The notes beneath the pieces are model-generated. The model was not told where the DNA came from. It did no database searches and saw only the letters and a list, made by a program, of their open reading frames with translations. A program made the translations under genes and the position numbers. From positions 927,192 through 991,191 of the forward strand of contig NZ_CP009056.1 in assembly GCF_000807275.1 (NCBI RefSeq): a stretch of DNA of 64,000 nt, read 5' to 3'. Numbering within the stretch: position 1 is the stretch's first letter; every line of letters begins with the position of its first letter. This stretch comes from Frischella perrara. Lineage in GTDB: Bacteria > Pseudomonadota > Gammaproteobacteria > Enterobacterales > Orbaceae. This document shows, piece by piece, positions 22,475 through 32,332 of the stretch.

Positions 22475-24028
22475 TTATTCTCCTTTACCTTTATTATTTG
22501 CACCGCGTTGAAACATTTTTAGCATACGATAAGTGACAAAGAATCCACCAAAAATATTAATACTCGCAATTAAAATAGCAATTACAGAAATTGCCACGAC
22601 CCAAAAACTATTTGAGGTGATTTGTAGGATTGCACCCACCATAATAATCCCGGAAATAGCATTAGTGACGGACATTAATGGTGTATGTAGTGAATGAGTA
22701 ACATTCCAAACTACGTAATAACCTACAACACAGGATAAAGCAAAAACCGTAAAGTGTGACAAGAAGGTTACAGGTACCACAGAGGCTAACCAGAAGAATA
22801 ATGCAACAGCAATGGCTAAAATACCATAACGCAGCATTGGTGATGCAGGTTTAGGTTCTGGCTTCGCTACAGGCTTAGTCTCTGGTTTAGGTTGTTGTGC
22901 CGATACTTGGATTGGCGGAGCAGGCCATGTGATCTCTTTGTCTTTTACAACAGTTACACCACGAATAACCACATCTTCAAAATTAATATCAATTTCGCCA
23001 TTTTTTTCTTTAGCAAGCAATTTTAATAAATTAACAATGTTTGTTCCATATAATTGCGAAGCTTGGGCTGGCATACGGTTGGCTAAGTCGGTGTAACCAA
23101 TAATTTTCACTTTATTATCGGTTTCGTAAACTTCACCAGGACGAGTTAATTCACAGTTTCCTCCGGTTAATGCCGCTAAATCAACAATAACACTTCCTGG
23201 TTTCATTGATTCAACCATCTCTTTAGAGATAAGTTTTGGAGCTGGTTTACCCGGTATAAGCGCTGTAGTGATAATAATATCAACATCTTTAGCTTGTGCT
23301 GCGAATAGTGCCATTTCAGCTTCAATAAATGCGGCGGACATTTGTTTTGCGTAACCATCACCACTGCCGGCTTCTTCTTTAAAATCTAGTTCTAAGAATT
23401 GAGCACCCATACTTTGGATCTGTTCTGCAACTTCTGGACGCGTATCAAATGCACGAACAATTGCACCTAAACTTACAGCAGCACCTATAGCTGCAAGACC
23501 TGCTACACCAGCACCAATTACTAGAATTTTAGCCGGTGGCACTTTCCCTGCAGCAGTCACTTGACCTGTAAAAAAACGACCAAATTGGTTAGCTGCTTCT
23601 ATTACTGCACGATAGCCTGAAATATTTGACATAGAACTCAAAGCATCAAGCGATTGTGCTCGCGAAATTCGTGGTACACAATCCATCGCCATTACAGTGA
23701 CATTTTTGGCTGCTAATTTTTCTAGAAGTTCTTTATGTTGTGCAGGATAAATATAGCTGATTAATGTGGCACCTTCTTTAATCAAATCTATTTCTTCATC
23801 AGTTGGCGCGTGTAATTTTAAAATCAAGTCATTTTGCCAAATATCATGTGTATTTTGTATTGATGCACCTGCATCAATAAAGGTTTGATCTGCAAAATTA
23901 GCGATTTGACCAGCACCTTGTTCAACCGAAACTGTAAAGCCAAGTTTTAGCAGTTGACCAATTGTTTGTGGTGTTGCTGCTAATCGACCTTCGTTCGGTA
24001 ACCGCTCTTTTGGGATACCTATATGCAT
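22475..24028 (-). CDS. pntA: NAD(P) transhydrogenase subunit alpha PntA
   Basis: NAD(H)-binding subunit of the inner-membrane transhydrogenase. 517 residues with the ATG at 24028, giving the family start [20 protein letters not shown] and preceded by AAGGACTATACA. An upstream in-frame start at 24061 would add 11 residues and is not favoured. The N-terminal NAD domain has the alanine-dehydrogenase-like [18 protein letters not shown] fingerprint and the mobile loop [20 protein letters not shown] linker rich in Lys/Pro (residues about 380-400, [17 protein letters not shown]) precedes three to four C-terminal membrane segments. It is first gene of pntA-pntB. No specific regulator site was recognised upstream. 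Confidence 0.96.
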   Translation of the reverse strand: MHIGIPKERLPNEGRLAATPQTIGQLLKLGFTVSVEQGAGQIANFADQTFIDAGASIQNTHDIWQNDLILKLHAPTDEEIDLIKEGATLISYIYPAQHKELLEKLAAKNVTVMAMDCVPRISRAQSLDALSSMSNISGYRAVIEAANQFGRFFTGQVTAAGKVPPAKILVIGAGVAGLAAIGAAVSLGAIVRAFDTRPEVAEQIQSMGAQFLELDFKEEAGSGDGYAKQMSAAFIEAEMALFAAQAKDVDIIITTALIPGKPAPKLISKEMVESMKPGSVIVDLAALTGGNCELTRPGEVYETDNKVKIIGYTDLANRMPAQASQLYGTNIVNLLKLLAKEKNGEIDINFEDVVIRGVTVVKDKEITWPAPPIQVSAQQPKPETKPVAKPEPKPASPMLRYGILAIAVALFFWLASVVPVTFLSHFTVFALSCVVGYYVVWNVTHSLHTPLMSVTNAISGIIMVGAILQITSNSFWVVAISVIAILIASINIFGGFFVTYRMLKMFQRGANNKGKGE

Positions 24029-24454
24029 TGTATAGTCCTTATGTTTATGTGAGTTTAGCAATGTTTACAAGGAAGTTAAACATTGATACCTAGTAAAATT
24101 TTGCTGTTAAATTTAACACGTTAAACAATTAAAATCTATTTGCAGCCGAAGTAAAAATAAAAAATTGTATATAGTTTGATTAATTAACAAACATATATAA
24201 ATAACAGTTATTTGGACTTAGGTAACATAATAATAATTTGTAAAAAATGAGATAATCTTTTGTTTTTATAGTCTTTTTTCTTAACTAAGATTGAATTATT
24301 AAACGACAACCAAGAAAAGAAAAAATAATTAATTAGATTCTATACGATTTATTCTATTGATCCTTCCTATTAATTATTGATGTGTTGGATATTAAAAATG
24401 TCTATAATTATTTTGTTTGTAATTTAATGCTTAACCAAACCACAGGAAAATTGC
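24029..24454. other. Divergent pntA/ybgI intergenic region, no gene seen
   Basis: 426 AT-rich bases. No open frame with a ribosome site, no strong hairpin and no clear operator were recognised. Promoters for pntA (minus) and ybgI (plus) should lie here; an ACCACAGGAAAATTGC leader precedes the ybgI ATG. Confidence 0.4.
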
Positions 24455-25204
24455 ATGCATAATGACGATTTAGCACTCATACTTAACAATTTTTTACAAG
24501 TTTCACTTTTTAAAGATTACGCACCAAATGGTTTACAAGTTGAGGGTAAAAAACAAATTCATAGAATTGTGACTGGTGTGACGGCATGTCAACGACTTAT
24601 TGATGCTGCCGTTGATCTTAATGCAGACGCAGTTTTAGTGCATCATGGATTTTTTTGGAAAAATGAACCACTTACCATTACCGGAATCAAATATAAAAGA
24701 ATTAAGACCTTAATAAAACATGACATAAACTTATATGGTTATCATTTACCCTTAGATTGTCATCCTATTGTTGGTAATAATGTATTACTGGGTAAAATGT
24801 TTGGTGTGCAAATTGATGAGCGCACATCGCCTACAGATTTGTTATTTAAAGGTAACCTAACTAAATCTAAGACGGCTTTAGAACTAAAAAGTTTGATCGA
24901 GGAAAAATTACAACGTACAGTATTATTTTGTGGTGATGATGCACCTGAACAAATTAAACGAGTAGCATGGTGTAGTGGTGGAGGACAAGATTTCATTGAA
25001 CAAGCTGCTTTAGCCGGTTGTGATGCGTTTATAACTGGAGAAGTTTCAGAAAGAACTACCCATTTAGCACGCGAATATGGCATTAACTTTTATGCAGCAG
25101 GACATCATGCTACAGAACGCTATGGCATTTGTGCTTTAGGTGAATGGTTGGCACAACAATATGATTTAGATGTAACATTTGTTGATATAGATAACCCAGC
25201 ATAA
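24455..25204 (+). CDS. ybgI: YbgI/Nif3-like dinuclear metal-centre protein
   Basis: 249 residues against 247 in E. coli YbgI, a toroidal hexamer with a two-metal site per subunit whose biochemical role is not settled (sometimes annotated as GTP cyclohydrolase-like or linked to nucleic-acid repair). Probable metal ligands are visible in VLVHHGFFWKN, YGYHLPLDCHP and AGHHATERYGICALGEWL. The other conserved blocks are DYAPNGLQVEG and AWCSGGGQDFIEQAA plus FITGEVSE. It stands alone, divergent from pntA. The E. coli neighbours (ybgJ/K, nei) are absent. Confidence 0.93.
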   Translation: MHNDDLALILNNFLQVSLFKDYAPNGLQVEGKKQIHRIVTGVTACQRLIDAAVDLNADAVLVHHGFFWKNEPLTITGIKYKRIKTLIKHDINLYGYHLPLDCHPIVGNNVLLGKMFGVQIDERTSPTDLLFKGNLTKSKTALELKSLIEEKLQRTVLFCGDDAPEQIKRVAWCSGGGQDFIEQAALAGCDAFITGEVSERTTHLAREYGINFYAAGHHATERYGICALGEWLAQQYDLDVTFVDIDNPA

Positions 25205-25474
25205 TAATTGCTCATCGACTAAAAGATGGCGATTTTTTGGCATATAAATAATTAATAAAGTATACACAACAATATGAATAAAAAAACAGCAATGAAATGC
25301 TTCGCTTGTATCTATAGAATAATAACTAAAAGTAATATTAATCTTGGCATTGTTATAAATAATTATTTGCCCTATAAAGGGTCATTGCTATTGTTGAATT
25401 TCGCAAGAAAATACCCCATACTGTGATAAAAACCAATTCTTAATATCAAACATAATTACGTTAGAGGTTATGTC

Positions 25475-26353
25475 ATGTTTACAGGCAGTATTGTAGCGCT
25501 CGTTACACCAATGGATGTTAAAGGTAATGTAGACAAAGTGAGCCTAAATAAATTAGTCGAATATCATATTCAAAATGGTACTTCGGCGATAGTTTCAGTA
25601 GGTACTACAGGTGAATCGGCTACATTAGATCATCAAGAACATATTGATGTGATTAAACAAACTGTTGAAATTGCTAATGGACGTATTAACGTTATAGCTG
25701 GTACGGGTTCTAATGCCACAGCCGAAGCGATTTCCTTGACTAAACAAGTTGAAAAATTAGGTGTGGTAGGCTGTCTTAATGTCACACCTTATTACAATAA
25801 GCCAACGCAAGAAGGTCTGTATCAACATTTCAAGGCTATTGCCGAAAATAGTTCTCTACCTCAAATTCTCTATAATGTGCCAGGTAGAACCGGTTGTGAT
25901 TTAAAACCTGAAACGGTGGCTAGATTAGCTGAAATAGATAATATAGTTGCCTTAAAAGATGCAACGGGTGATTTAAGTCGTGTTTATTATACACGTCAAT
26001 TAGTTGGTAAAGAATTCAAATTACTAAGTGGCGATGATAATACTTTTATTGATTTTATGTTATTAGGTGGGGACGGTGTGATTTCTGTTAGTGCAAATAT
26101 TGCCGCAAAAGAAATTGCAACGATATGCCAGCTTATTGCAGAAAACCGTGGCGAGGAAGCCAGAGCGGTTAATCATAATTTAGTTGCTTTACATTCTAAT
26201 CTATTTATTGAATCAAATCCTATACCGGTCAAATGGGCGTGTGAAAGACTTGGGCTTATACAAAATGCCACAATGCGTTTGCCATTAACACCATTAAGTA
26301 ATAATGCTATACCAGCGCTTGAAAAAGCGTTAAAATTAGCTAAATTAGTCTAA
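25475..26353 (+). CDS. dapA: 4-hydroxy-tetrahydrodipicolinate synthase DapA
   Basis: Condenses pyruvate with aspartate semialdehyde, the first committed step to lysine and diaminopimelate. 292 residues, as in E. coli. TIM barrel with Thr44 and Thr45 ([10 protein letters not shown]), Tyr133 ([10 protein letters not shown]) and the Schiff-base Lys161 ([11 protein letters not shown]), all at the expected numbers. The start ATG follows TTAGAGGTTATGTC. It is followed 27 bases later by bamC, the same dapA-bamC order as in E. coli, ending at a strong terminator; purC, next in E. coli too, is close but has its own leader. Confidence 0.98.
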   Translation: MFTGSIVALVTPMDVKGNVDKVSLNKLVEYHIQNGTSAIVSVGTTGESATLDHQEHIDVIKQTVEIANGRINVIAGTGSNATAEAISLTKQVEKLGVVGCLNVTPYYNKPTQEGLYQHFKAIAENSSLPQILYNVPGRTGCDLKPETVARLAEIDNIVALKDATGDLSRVYYTRQLVGKEFKLLSGDDNTFIDFMLLGGDGVISVSANIAAKEIATICQLIAENRGEEARAVNHNLVALHSNLFIESNPIPVKWACERLGLIQNATMRLPLTPLSNNAIPALEKALKLAKLV

Positions 26354-26380
26354 ATTGATTCGGAATTAAAGTTGAGAAAT

Positions 26381-27013
26381 ATGTTTAAACAATCATTAGT
26401 GTTAACGGCAATTGTATCTCTACTGCTTGTTGGTTGTAGTTCAGATCAGCGATATAAACGCGAAGTTGATGGAAGTGAAGATTATCTTAATTCTCCAGAA
26501 ATTAAGCCATTAATCGTCCCCAATGGAATGAGTATACCACCACAAACAAATGATTTTTATATTAATAGGGCTACGGGTGAAGGGATGGTTGGTCGAAATA
26601 TTGATATTAGACCTCCATTATTACCGTTGGCATTAGTTGCTGATAGTTATGCTTCATATGAAGCAGGAGTTGTTTCTGTTGATCTACCAGAATATGCTAA
26701 TTTTTGGGCACAAATTCCTTCCTTATTAGCTAAACATAATATTGCAGTGGCTGAAAATAATAATCAAACTATTAAAACTGGCACACGTTCCGTTGTACAA
26801 AATGATAGTGGAGAATCAATTGCAGCGACTTATTTATTACAACGCGAAGCAAGAAATGGTAGAGAATATATTAAGGTTGAACTAACATCATTGACTAATA
26901 ATGGGCAAGACATTTCAGCAGATTCTATACAAAGTCAACGATATACTGTGGGCTTATATAATATGTTAATTAATGATTTACCATCTTCTGTAAATACAGA
27001 AATCGATGAATAA
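26381..27013 (+). CDS. bamC: Outer-membrane assembly lipoprotein BamC, lacking the C-terminal domain
   Basis: Lipoprotein of the BAM complex that inserts beta-barrel proteins. The start chosen (ATG 26381) gives a signal peptide with lipobox LLLVGC (Cys19); a TTG at 26372 is an alternative. The unstructured segment that binds BamD in E. coli is recognisable (CSSDQRYKREVDGSEDYL, PNGMSIPP, IDIRPPLLPLALV). One helix-grip domain follows (about residues 90-195, ending SIQSQRYTVGLYNML). The protein stops at 210 residues against 344 in E. coli, so the second helix-grip domain is absent. A terminator begins right after the stop, so this is not a frameshift with leftover coding sequence. Confidence 0.9.
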   Translation: MFKQSLVLTAIVSLLLVGCSSDQRYKREVDGSEDYLNSPEIKPLIVPNGMSIPPQTNDFYINRATGEGMVGRNIDIRPPLLPLALVADSYASYEAGVVSVDLPEYANFWAQIPSLLAKHNIAVAENNNQTIKTGTRSVVQNDSGESIAATYLLQREARNGREYIKVELTSLTNNGQDISADSIQSQRYTVGLYNMLINDLPSSVNTEIDE

Positions 27014-27041
27014 AATTAAGGAGCAGCAATGCTCCTTAATT
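27014..27041 (+). terminator. Terminator of dapA-bamC
   Basis: A perfect 12-bp stem AATTAAGGAGCA/TGCTCCTTAATT with tetraloop GCAA, followed by GTTTTTAAT, starting immediately at the bamC stop codon. Confidence 0.9.
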
Positions 27042-27174
27042 GTTTTTAATATTTCTTAATTTTTATAGTATCACCAAGGGTAATTCAACTATTTATCCTA
27101 ATTGTTCTACATAAAAGTAATAGTATTTAAATGATGACTTTATTCTTTTGTCGATTAATTAATTGGATGTAAAC

Positions 27175-27885
27175 ATGAAAAAAATAACCGAACTTTATCG
27201 TGGAAAGGCAAAAACCGTATTTAGTACTGAAAACCCTGATTACCTTATTCTAGAGTTTAGAAATGATACCTCTGCATTTGATGGACAAAGAATTGAGCAG
27301 CTAGATCGTAAAGGTAAAATAAATAATAAATTTAACTACTTTATAATGACTAAATTGGCACAAGCGGGTATTCCTACTCAAATTGAGGCTTTGCTTTCTG
27401 ATAATGAAGTACTCGTTAAGAAACTAAAGATGATACCAGTTGAATGTGTCATTCGTAACCGCGCAGCGGGTTCGTTGGTTAAGCGTTTGGGGGGCGAAGA
27501 AGGGCTGGTTTTAAATCCACCAACGTTTGAATTATTTTTAAAAAATGACGCCTTACATGATCCGATGGTTAATGAATATCATTGTCAATCGTTTGGTTGG
27601 GCAACAGAACCGCAACTTAATCGTATGAAAGCGCTGAGTTTTGAAATTAATAAAATTTTAATAGAGCTGTTTGCTAAGGCTGGTTTAATTCTTGTTGATT
27701 TCAAATTAGAATTTGGTTTATTTAATGGTGATATCATTTTAGGTGATGAATTTTCGCCTGATGGTTGCAGACTTTGGGAACAAGATAGTTTGAAAAAAAT
27801 GGATAAAGATCGTTTCCGTCAAGGTTTAGGTGGTGTCATAGAGGCTTATGAAGAGGTTGCTCAACGAATCGGTGTGCCTTTATAA
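27175..27885 (+). CDS. purC: Phosphoribosylaminoimidazole-succinocarboxamide synthase PurC
   Basis: SAICAR synthetase of purine biosynthesis, joining aspartate to CAIR with ATP. 236 residues against 237 in E. coli. The ATG at 27175 gives [16 protein letters not shown], matching the family start; a TTG four codons upstream is rejected. Conserved blocks: [49 protein letters not shown] and [12 protein letters not shown]. It is alone, between the bamC terminator and a structured leader before yeaL. No PurR box was recognised upstream. Confidence 0.97.
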   Translation: MKKITELYRGKAKTVFSTENPDYLILEFRNDTSAFDGQRIEQLDRKGKINNKFNYFIMTKLAQAGIPTQIEALLSDNEVLVKKLKMIPVECVIRNRAAGSLVKRLGGEEGLVLNPPTFELFLKNDALHDPMVNEYHCQSFGWATEPQLNRMKALSFEINKILIELFAKAGLILVDFKLEFGLFNGDIILGDEFSPDGCRLWEQDSLKKMDKDRFRQGLGGVIEAYEEVAQRIGVPL

Positions 27886-27979
27886 TATAAAAAATTATTA
27901 ATTAATTAAAATTCCTTTCAATTTATGTGCAGTAAATGCTGCACTAAGTTAAAATAGCTCTGTTAAAGAACTTTGATAT

Positions 27980-28033
27980 TGAGCGAACATCGCGCAACTA
28001 ATTTATTACTCTTAGTTGTTTGATGTTCGCTCA
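27980..28033. repeat. Long two-part hairpin upstream of yeaL
   Basis: An outer 12-bp perfect stem (27980-27991 with 28022-28033, TGAGCGAACATC/GATGTTCGCTCA) encloses an inner 7-bp stem (27995-28001 with 28012-28018, CAACTAA/TTAGTTG) across a small internal loop. It ends 45 bases before yeaL and 94 bases after purC. There is no clean T run, so it is not an ordinary terminator; it could be a REP-like element or a leader structure. No second copy was noticed in this window. Confidence 0.6.
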
Positions 28034-28078
28034 TTTGAGTTTATGTTATTCACTTCAATATGAGTTAATATCCTTATA

Positions 28079-28534
28079 ATGATTGCACAGTTTGATATCA
28101 CATTTTTTATTTTATTACTATTAGCTGGTTTATGTTATGTCACACATAATAATACAGTGACATTTGCAGTGTTATTGCTATTGCTATTTAAACTAACTCC
28201 ACTTTCAGCATATTTCCCTTTTTTAAATCAATATGGTCTAACGATAGGAATTGTTTTATTAACGGCAGCGATGATGGTTCCTTTAGCTGATGGGTCGTTA
28301 GGAATTAAAGACATCTTTAAATCCTTTATGACATGGCAATCTTTATTAGCCATAGCGGTTGGTATTTTAGTTTCTTGGCTAGGCTCACGTGGAATTATGT
28401 TAATGAAGATTAATCCTACCATTGTAAATGGTCTAATTGTAGGAACATTAATTGGTGTCGCCTTTTTTAAAGGTGTACCGGTAGGACCATTAATCGCAGC
28501 AGGCGTTCTATCATTAATGTTAGGTAAAGGATAG
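28079..28534 (+). CDS. yeaL: YeaL family inner-membrane protein (DUF441)
   Basis: 151 residues against 148 in E. coli YeaL. Four hydrophobic segments are visible (FFILLLLAGLCYV, VLLLLLFKLTPL, IGIVLLTAAMMVPLA, then LLAIAVGILVSWLGSRG and GLIVGTLIGVAFF). The conserved C-terminal block GVPVGPLIAAGVLSLMLGKG is present. Function is unknown in all members. The next gene, tmcA, starts 8 bases later, so the two are probably co-transcribed with cysZ. That partnership is not the E. coli arrangement and gives no clear functional clue. Confidence 0.92.
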   Translation: MIAQFDITFFILLLLAGLCYVTHNNTVTFAVLLLLLFKLTPLSAYFPFLNQYGLTIGIVLLTAAMMVPLADGSLGIKDIFKSFMTWQSLLAIAVGILVSWLGSRGIMLMKINPTIVNGLIVGTLIGVAFFKGVPVGPLIAAGVLSLMLGKG

Positions 28535-28542
28535 CTTTCATT

Positions 28543-30594
28543 ATGACTAGTCAATTTCGCCATTTAGTCATTTTTTATGGTGAAGAAAAGCTGTTAGCCT
28601 ATACCATTGAGGATATCTACCGAACAATAGTTGGTGATTGGATTATTGTTACAGACGATCCTGATTATTTCTCGTTTTATAATGATGTCGTTTCGCCAAT
28701 CCATGCTAAGCAATTATTAGGAAGAGAATTTAAACATGCTATCTTTGATGCCCGCCATGCTTTTAATTTAGATGCATTTGCTATTCTTAGTGGTACACTT
28801 GCTGCAAATAGCATGCTGATTTTATTATTACCCCCTAAACTTGAAGATTGGGTAGATCAAGATAGTTTACGCTGGAATGAGCAACCCACGGCAATAAAAG
28901 TCCCTCAGTTTGCCAATCATTTGATGAATAATATCAATAATCATCAGTGTAATTATCCTCATTTTTGCCAGTTAATTGATTTATCAAATCAGTATGATCG
29001 CAAACAATTAACACATTTTATACATCCTTATCAAGAACGCCGTGATCCTCAGCTTATATTGGATTGTAATGAACAGTTGTCACTGTTAAATCGGTTAAAG
29101 GTAAGTAAAAATGACATTGTTTTGTTAACCGCAAAACGAGGTAGAGGTAAATCCGCATTAGCTGGGATGTTAGCAAATCATTATCATTGTTGGATAACTG
29201 CACCGAATAGAAACGCTGTAGCAACACTAATGGCATTTGCTCCCAAACCAACTTCGTTTTATGCGCCTGATGAATTAATTGTAAAACTCAATAATTCAGC
29301 GTCATTACCAGATTGGTTAATCATCGATGAAGCAGCCATGATTCCATTACCTATGCTAACCAAACTGCTTAAATATCCTTGTCGCATTTTATTGACATCG
29401 ACTGTTGAAGGTTATGAAGGTACGGGGCAGGGGTTGTTACTAAAATTATTTCAGCAAATTAGCGACAAAAGAGATATTGGTTATTACCAATTAAAGACAC
29501 CAATAAGGTGGCAATGTAATGATCCACTTGAAATTTTTGTTGATCGGTTGACGCTTACTAATTGTAATAAACCAATTTTTAGCAAAGAAGTACACAAATA
29601 CGAAGTGGATATAGATCAAGTCACTGTTAGTTCAGTGACTCAACATCAACTTACATCATCAGTAAAATTATTAGTTAATTTTTTTGGGCTGCTTAAAACC
29701 GCACACTATCAGACTACATTGATTGATTTACGCCGATTACTTGATGCGACAAATCTTAAATTATATAAAGCTGACTATCAACATCAGCTCATTGGTACTT
29801 TAGTACTTATTGAAGAAGGTGGGCTAGATTCTGACCTTGTTGAAGCTATTATAAAAGGTTATCGACGACCAAAGGGTAATTTAGTTGCACAATCTTTAGT
29901 GGCTCACGGTGGGGTACGGCAAGCAGCAATATTGAATTCTCTTCGTATCAATCGTATTGCTATTGACCAACACTTTCGACGGCAAGGTATTGCTAGCAAG
30001 ATGATCAATCAACTTATACAAGATTCGCAATCGAAAAATTATGATTATTTATCAGTTAGTTTTGCCTATTCCAAAGAAATCCTTAACTTTTGGATTAAAC
30101 GAGGTTTCAATATTGTCCACGTTGGAACACATAAAGATGCAAGTAGTGGTAGCTATGCTTTGATGGCTATTTATCCATTAAGTAAGGCGGGGAAAAGTTT
30201 ATGTGATGGAATGACTCAACGACTAAGTCGTAATTGGTATTGGCTAAAAAATCGGCTCTCACTTTCTCTTCCTATTGAAGTAAATAATTCTCAACAGCTT
30301 GATGAAGGTGATAGACAAGAATTACAACTTTTTGCTACTACCTCCTATGCTTATTCAGCAAGCTTATCAGTTTTATATCGATTAGCGAATCAAATAAAGC
30401 AATTAAATAAACCAAATATAACTAGCATTGCATCTTTATTATTAGCTCAATTTGATCATGTTTTGGCTGATCATCCTATAGATAAGCATATAGTCAAAAA
30501 CGATGATTTATTGGGGAAAAAAACATTAATTAAATTATTAAGGCAAGAAGTTGATCAATTGCTTAAGATTAAGGAACTATTTAATGAACAATAA
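28543..30594 (+). CDS. tmcA: tRNA(Met) cytidine acetyltransferase TmcA
   Basis: Makes N4-acetylcytidine at the wobble position of elongator tRNA-Met using acetyl-CoA and ATP. 683 residues against 671 in E. coli. The order of domains is as expected: an N-terminal DUF1726 region (FKHAIFDARHAFNLDAFA), a RecD-like helicase domain with Walker A TAKRGRGKS near residues 197-204 and IIDEAAMIPLPML, a GNAT acetyltransferase domain (INRIAIDQHFRRQGIASKMI, YLSVSFAYSKEILNFW), and a C-terminal tRNA-binding part. The final 11 bases overlap the start of cysZ, indicating translational coupling. Confidence 0.95.
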   Translation: MTSQFRHLVIFYGEEKLLAYTIEDIYRTIVGDWIIVTDDPDYFSFYNDVVSPIHAKQLLGREFKHAIFDARHAFNLDAFAILSGTLAANSMLILLLPPKLEDWVDQDSLRWNEQPTAIKVPQFANHLMNNINNHQCNYPHFCQLIDLSNQYDRKQLTHFIHPYQERRDPQLILDCNEQLSLLNRLKVSKNDIVLLTAKRGRGKSALAGMLANHYHCWITAPNRNAVATLMAFAPKPTSFYAPDELIVKLNNSASLPDWLIIDEAAMIPLPMLTKLLKYPCRILLTSTVEGYEGTGQGLLLKLFQQISDKRDIGYYQLKTPIRWQCNDPLEIFVDRLTLTNCNKPIFSKEVHKYEVDIDQVTVSSVTQHQLTSSVKLLVNFFGLLKTAHYQTTLIDLRRLLDATNLKLYKADYQHQLIGTLVLIEEGGLDSDLVEAIIKGYRRPKGNLVAQSLVAHGGVRQAAILNSLRINRIAIDQHFRRQGIASKMINQLIQDSQSKNYDYLSVSFAYSKEILNFWIKRGFNIVHVGTHKDASSGSYALMAIYPLSKAGKSLCDGMTQRLSRNWYWLKNRLSLSLPIEVNNSQQLDEGDRQELQLFATTSYAYSASLSVLYRLANQIKQLNKPNITSIASLLLAQFDHVLADHPIDKHIVKNDDLLGKKTLIKLLRQEVDQLLKIKELFNEQ

Positions 30595-31315
30595 AACCAG
30601 TTTTCATTATTTTTTACAGGGTTGTTCTCTAATACAATATTCGGGTATTAGACGCTATGTCCTTATGCCTATATTAGCCAATATAGTCATTATGTCATCG
30701 CTCTTTTATTGGTTTTTTATGAAGATTCAGGAATGGGTTGATTTTGGTTTAGATTTTTTACCCAATTGGATGCAGTGGTTGAGTTATTTTATCACCGCTC
30801 TTCTGATTATTTCTTTTACTATTTTGTTCTGTTACATTTTTAGTACTATCACAAACATTATCGCAGCGCCTTTTAATGGGCTCTTAGCAGAAAAAGTCGA
30901 AGCTATTTTAACAGGCCAACCGGTACCCGATACTCGTATTTGGGATTTAATCAAAGATATTCCGCGTATCTTAAAGCGAGAATTGCAAAAATTAATTTAC
31001 TATATTCTATGGGCAATACCGCTATTATTAAGTTACCTGATCCCATTGTTTGGGCAATTTTTTACTCCCATAATATGGTTAATTTTTACAGCGTGGATGA
31101 TTAATATCCAATATATGGATTACCCCTTTGATAATCATAAAGTTAGCTTTACAAGAATGAAGATGCTTTTAAGCAAAGACAGAGTTGATAATATTTTATT
31201 AGGTTTCATTATTAGCTTTTTTACAATGATTCCGTTACTTAATTTGATCATCATGCCAATTGCCGTATGTACTGCAACGGCAATGTGGGTTGATCGATAT
31301 CGTCATCAAATTTAA
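30584..31315 (+). CDS. cysZ: CysZ-like sulfate permease
   Basis: Inner-membrane protein associated with sulfate uptake for cysteine synthesis. The ATG at 30584 (MNNKTSFHYFLQG) is preceded by AAGGAACTATTTA and gives 243 residues against 253 in E. coli; a longer frame inside tmcA is rejected. The conserved blocks SGIRRYVLMPILANI, TNIIAAPFNGLLAEKVEA, MDYPFDNHKVSF and FFTMIPLLNLIIMPIAVCTATAMW are all present, with several hydrophobic segments. In E. coli cysZ is next to cysK and divergent from zipA; here it overlaps tmcA. No other cys gene is in the window. Confidence 0.93.
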   Translation: MNNKTSFHYFLQGCSLIQYSGIRRYVLMPILANIVIMSSLFYWFFMKIQEWVDFGLDFLPNWMQWLSYFITALLIISFTILFCYIFSTITNIIAAPFNGLLAEKVEAILTGQPVPDTRIWDLIKDIPRILKRELQKLIYYILWAIPLLLSYLIPLFGQFFTPIIWLIFTAWMINIQYMDYPFDNHKVSFTRMKMLLSKDRVDNILLGFIISFFTMIPLLNLIIMPIAVCTATAMWVDRYRHQI

Positions 31316-31346
31316 TTACCAGACTATTGATTGGGCAAATATTTCT

Positions 31347-31380
31347 GCCTTTAATCCTAACTATAGATAGGATTAAAGGC
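31347..31380. terminator. Bidirectional terminator between cysZ and mmuM
   Basis: A perfect 13-bp stem GCCTTTAATCCTA/TAGGATTAAAGGC with an 8-nt loop lies between convergent genes. It is followed by TTTATAC on the plus strand and AGAAATATTTG on the minus strand. Confidence 0.75.
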
Positions 31381-31390
31381 TTTATACACA

Positions 31391-32332
31391 TTAGGGATGT
31401 TTTTTCTCATGTAATTGATTGACAAGCTGCTTGATATCGTCAGGGGTAGTTCGACAGCATCCGCCGATCAGTTGTGCGCCGTATTGTTGCCATTCATCTG
31501 CATATTCACACAGTGTTCGATGAGTGGCAATACACCAAGTTTTATTGTCAGGATCGTAATGTTCTCCTGAATTTGGATAAACAATGAAAGGTTTATTGGT
31601 ATACTGACTAAGTGTTTTCAATGCTGCTGTTACACTATCTAGAGCAATACAATTGACACCTATCATCATTACGTGCTCAATACTATTTAGCCAATTTATT
31701 ACTGTTGCAAGTGGTGTTCCATCACTAATATGATCGTGATCTTTTAATGTAAAGGTAAACCAACATGGTTTATTATATTGCTTAATTAAATTGGCTAGCA
31801 CCTTGATTTCCGGAAATGATGGCATAGTTTCAAAAGCGATAATATCGATTCCAGCTTCAATCAGAGCCTGAATTCGATCATGATGAAATGTTGCTATTTC
31901 CTCATCACTCAGTGAATAATCACCGGTATATTCTGAGCCATCCGCTAAAAATGCGCCATAAGGTCCAACAGATCCAGCAATAACTAATTCTTTATTGCAG
32001 GGATTATTTAATAAATATCGTTCTTTTGCCTGTTGAGCGAGTTGTACGCTTTTTTTGATCAAATCTATCGATTCCGATAGTGTACAGCCTTTACTCGCTA
32101 GTCCTAGAGGTGTCGCTTGATAACTGGCAGTTATTGCACAATCCGCACCTGCCACAAAATAATCGTAATGAACATCTTCAATTAATTGTGGTTGTTCCAT
32201 CAAAACTTTAGCAGACCAAAGTGGATCATTAAGATCGCAACCACGATTTTGCAATTCGGTGGCTAAAGCACCATCAATTATGGCATAACCATTTGTATCG
32301 AGATGCCATTGAAAAGGATTAGTGATGGTCAT
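31391..32332 (-). CDS. mmuM: Homocysteine S-methyltransferase MmuM
   Basis: Uses S-methylmethionine (or SAM) to methylate homocysteine, giving methionine. 313 residues against 310 in E. coli. TIM-barrel of the Zn-dependent homocysteine methyltransferase family: [15 protein letters not shown] at the N-terminus, the first zinc Cys in MIGVNCIAL and the pair in [13 protein letters not shown]. It overlaps the end of mmuP by 14 bases and has its ribosome site GAGGTGAGATAG inside mmuP, so it is translationally coupled. Together they let the cell import plant- or diet-derived S-methylmethionine and use it, fitting a gut or plant-feeding host. Confidence 0.95.
   Translation of the reverse strand: MTITNPFQWHLDTNGYAIIDGALATELQNRGCDLNDPLWSAKVLMEQPQLIEDVHYDYFVAGADCAITASYQATPLGLASKGCTLSESIDLIKKSVQLAQQAKERYLLNNPCNKELVIAGSVGPYGAFLADGSEYTGDYSLSDEEIATFHHDRIQALIEAGIDIIAFETMPSFPEIKVLANLIKQYNKPCWFTFTLKDHDHISDGTPLATVINWLNSIEHVMMIGVNCIALDSVTAALKTLSQYTNKPFIVYPNSGEHYDPDNKTWCIATHRTLCEYADEWQQYGAQLIGGCCRTTPDDIKQLVNQLHEKKHP

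Noticed and set aside
28228..28563. A minus-strand open frame opposite yeaL
   Set aside because: Antisense to conserved membrane segments of YeaL; no ribosome site and proline-rich shadow composition.
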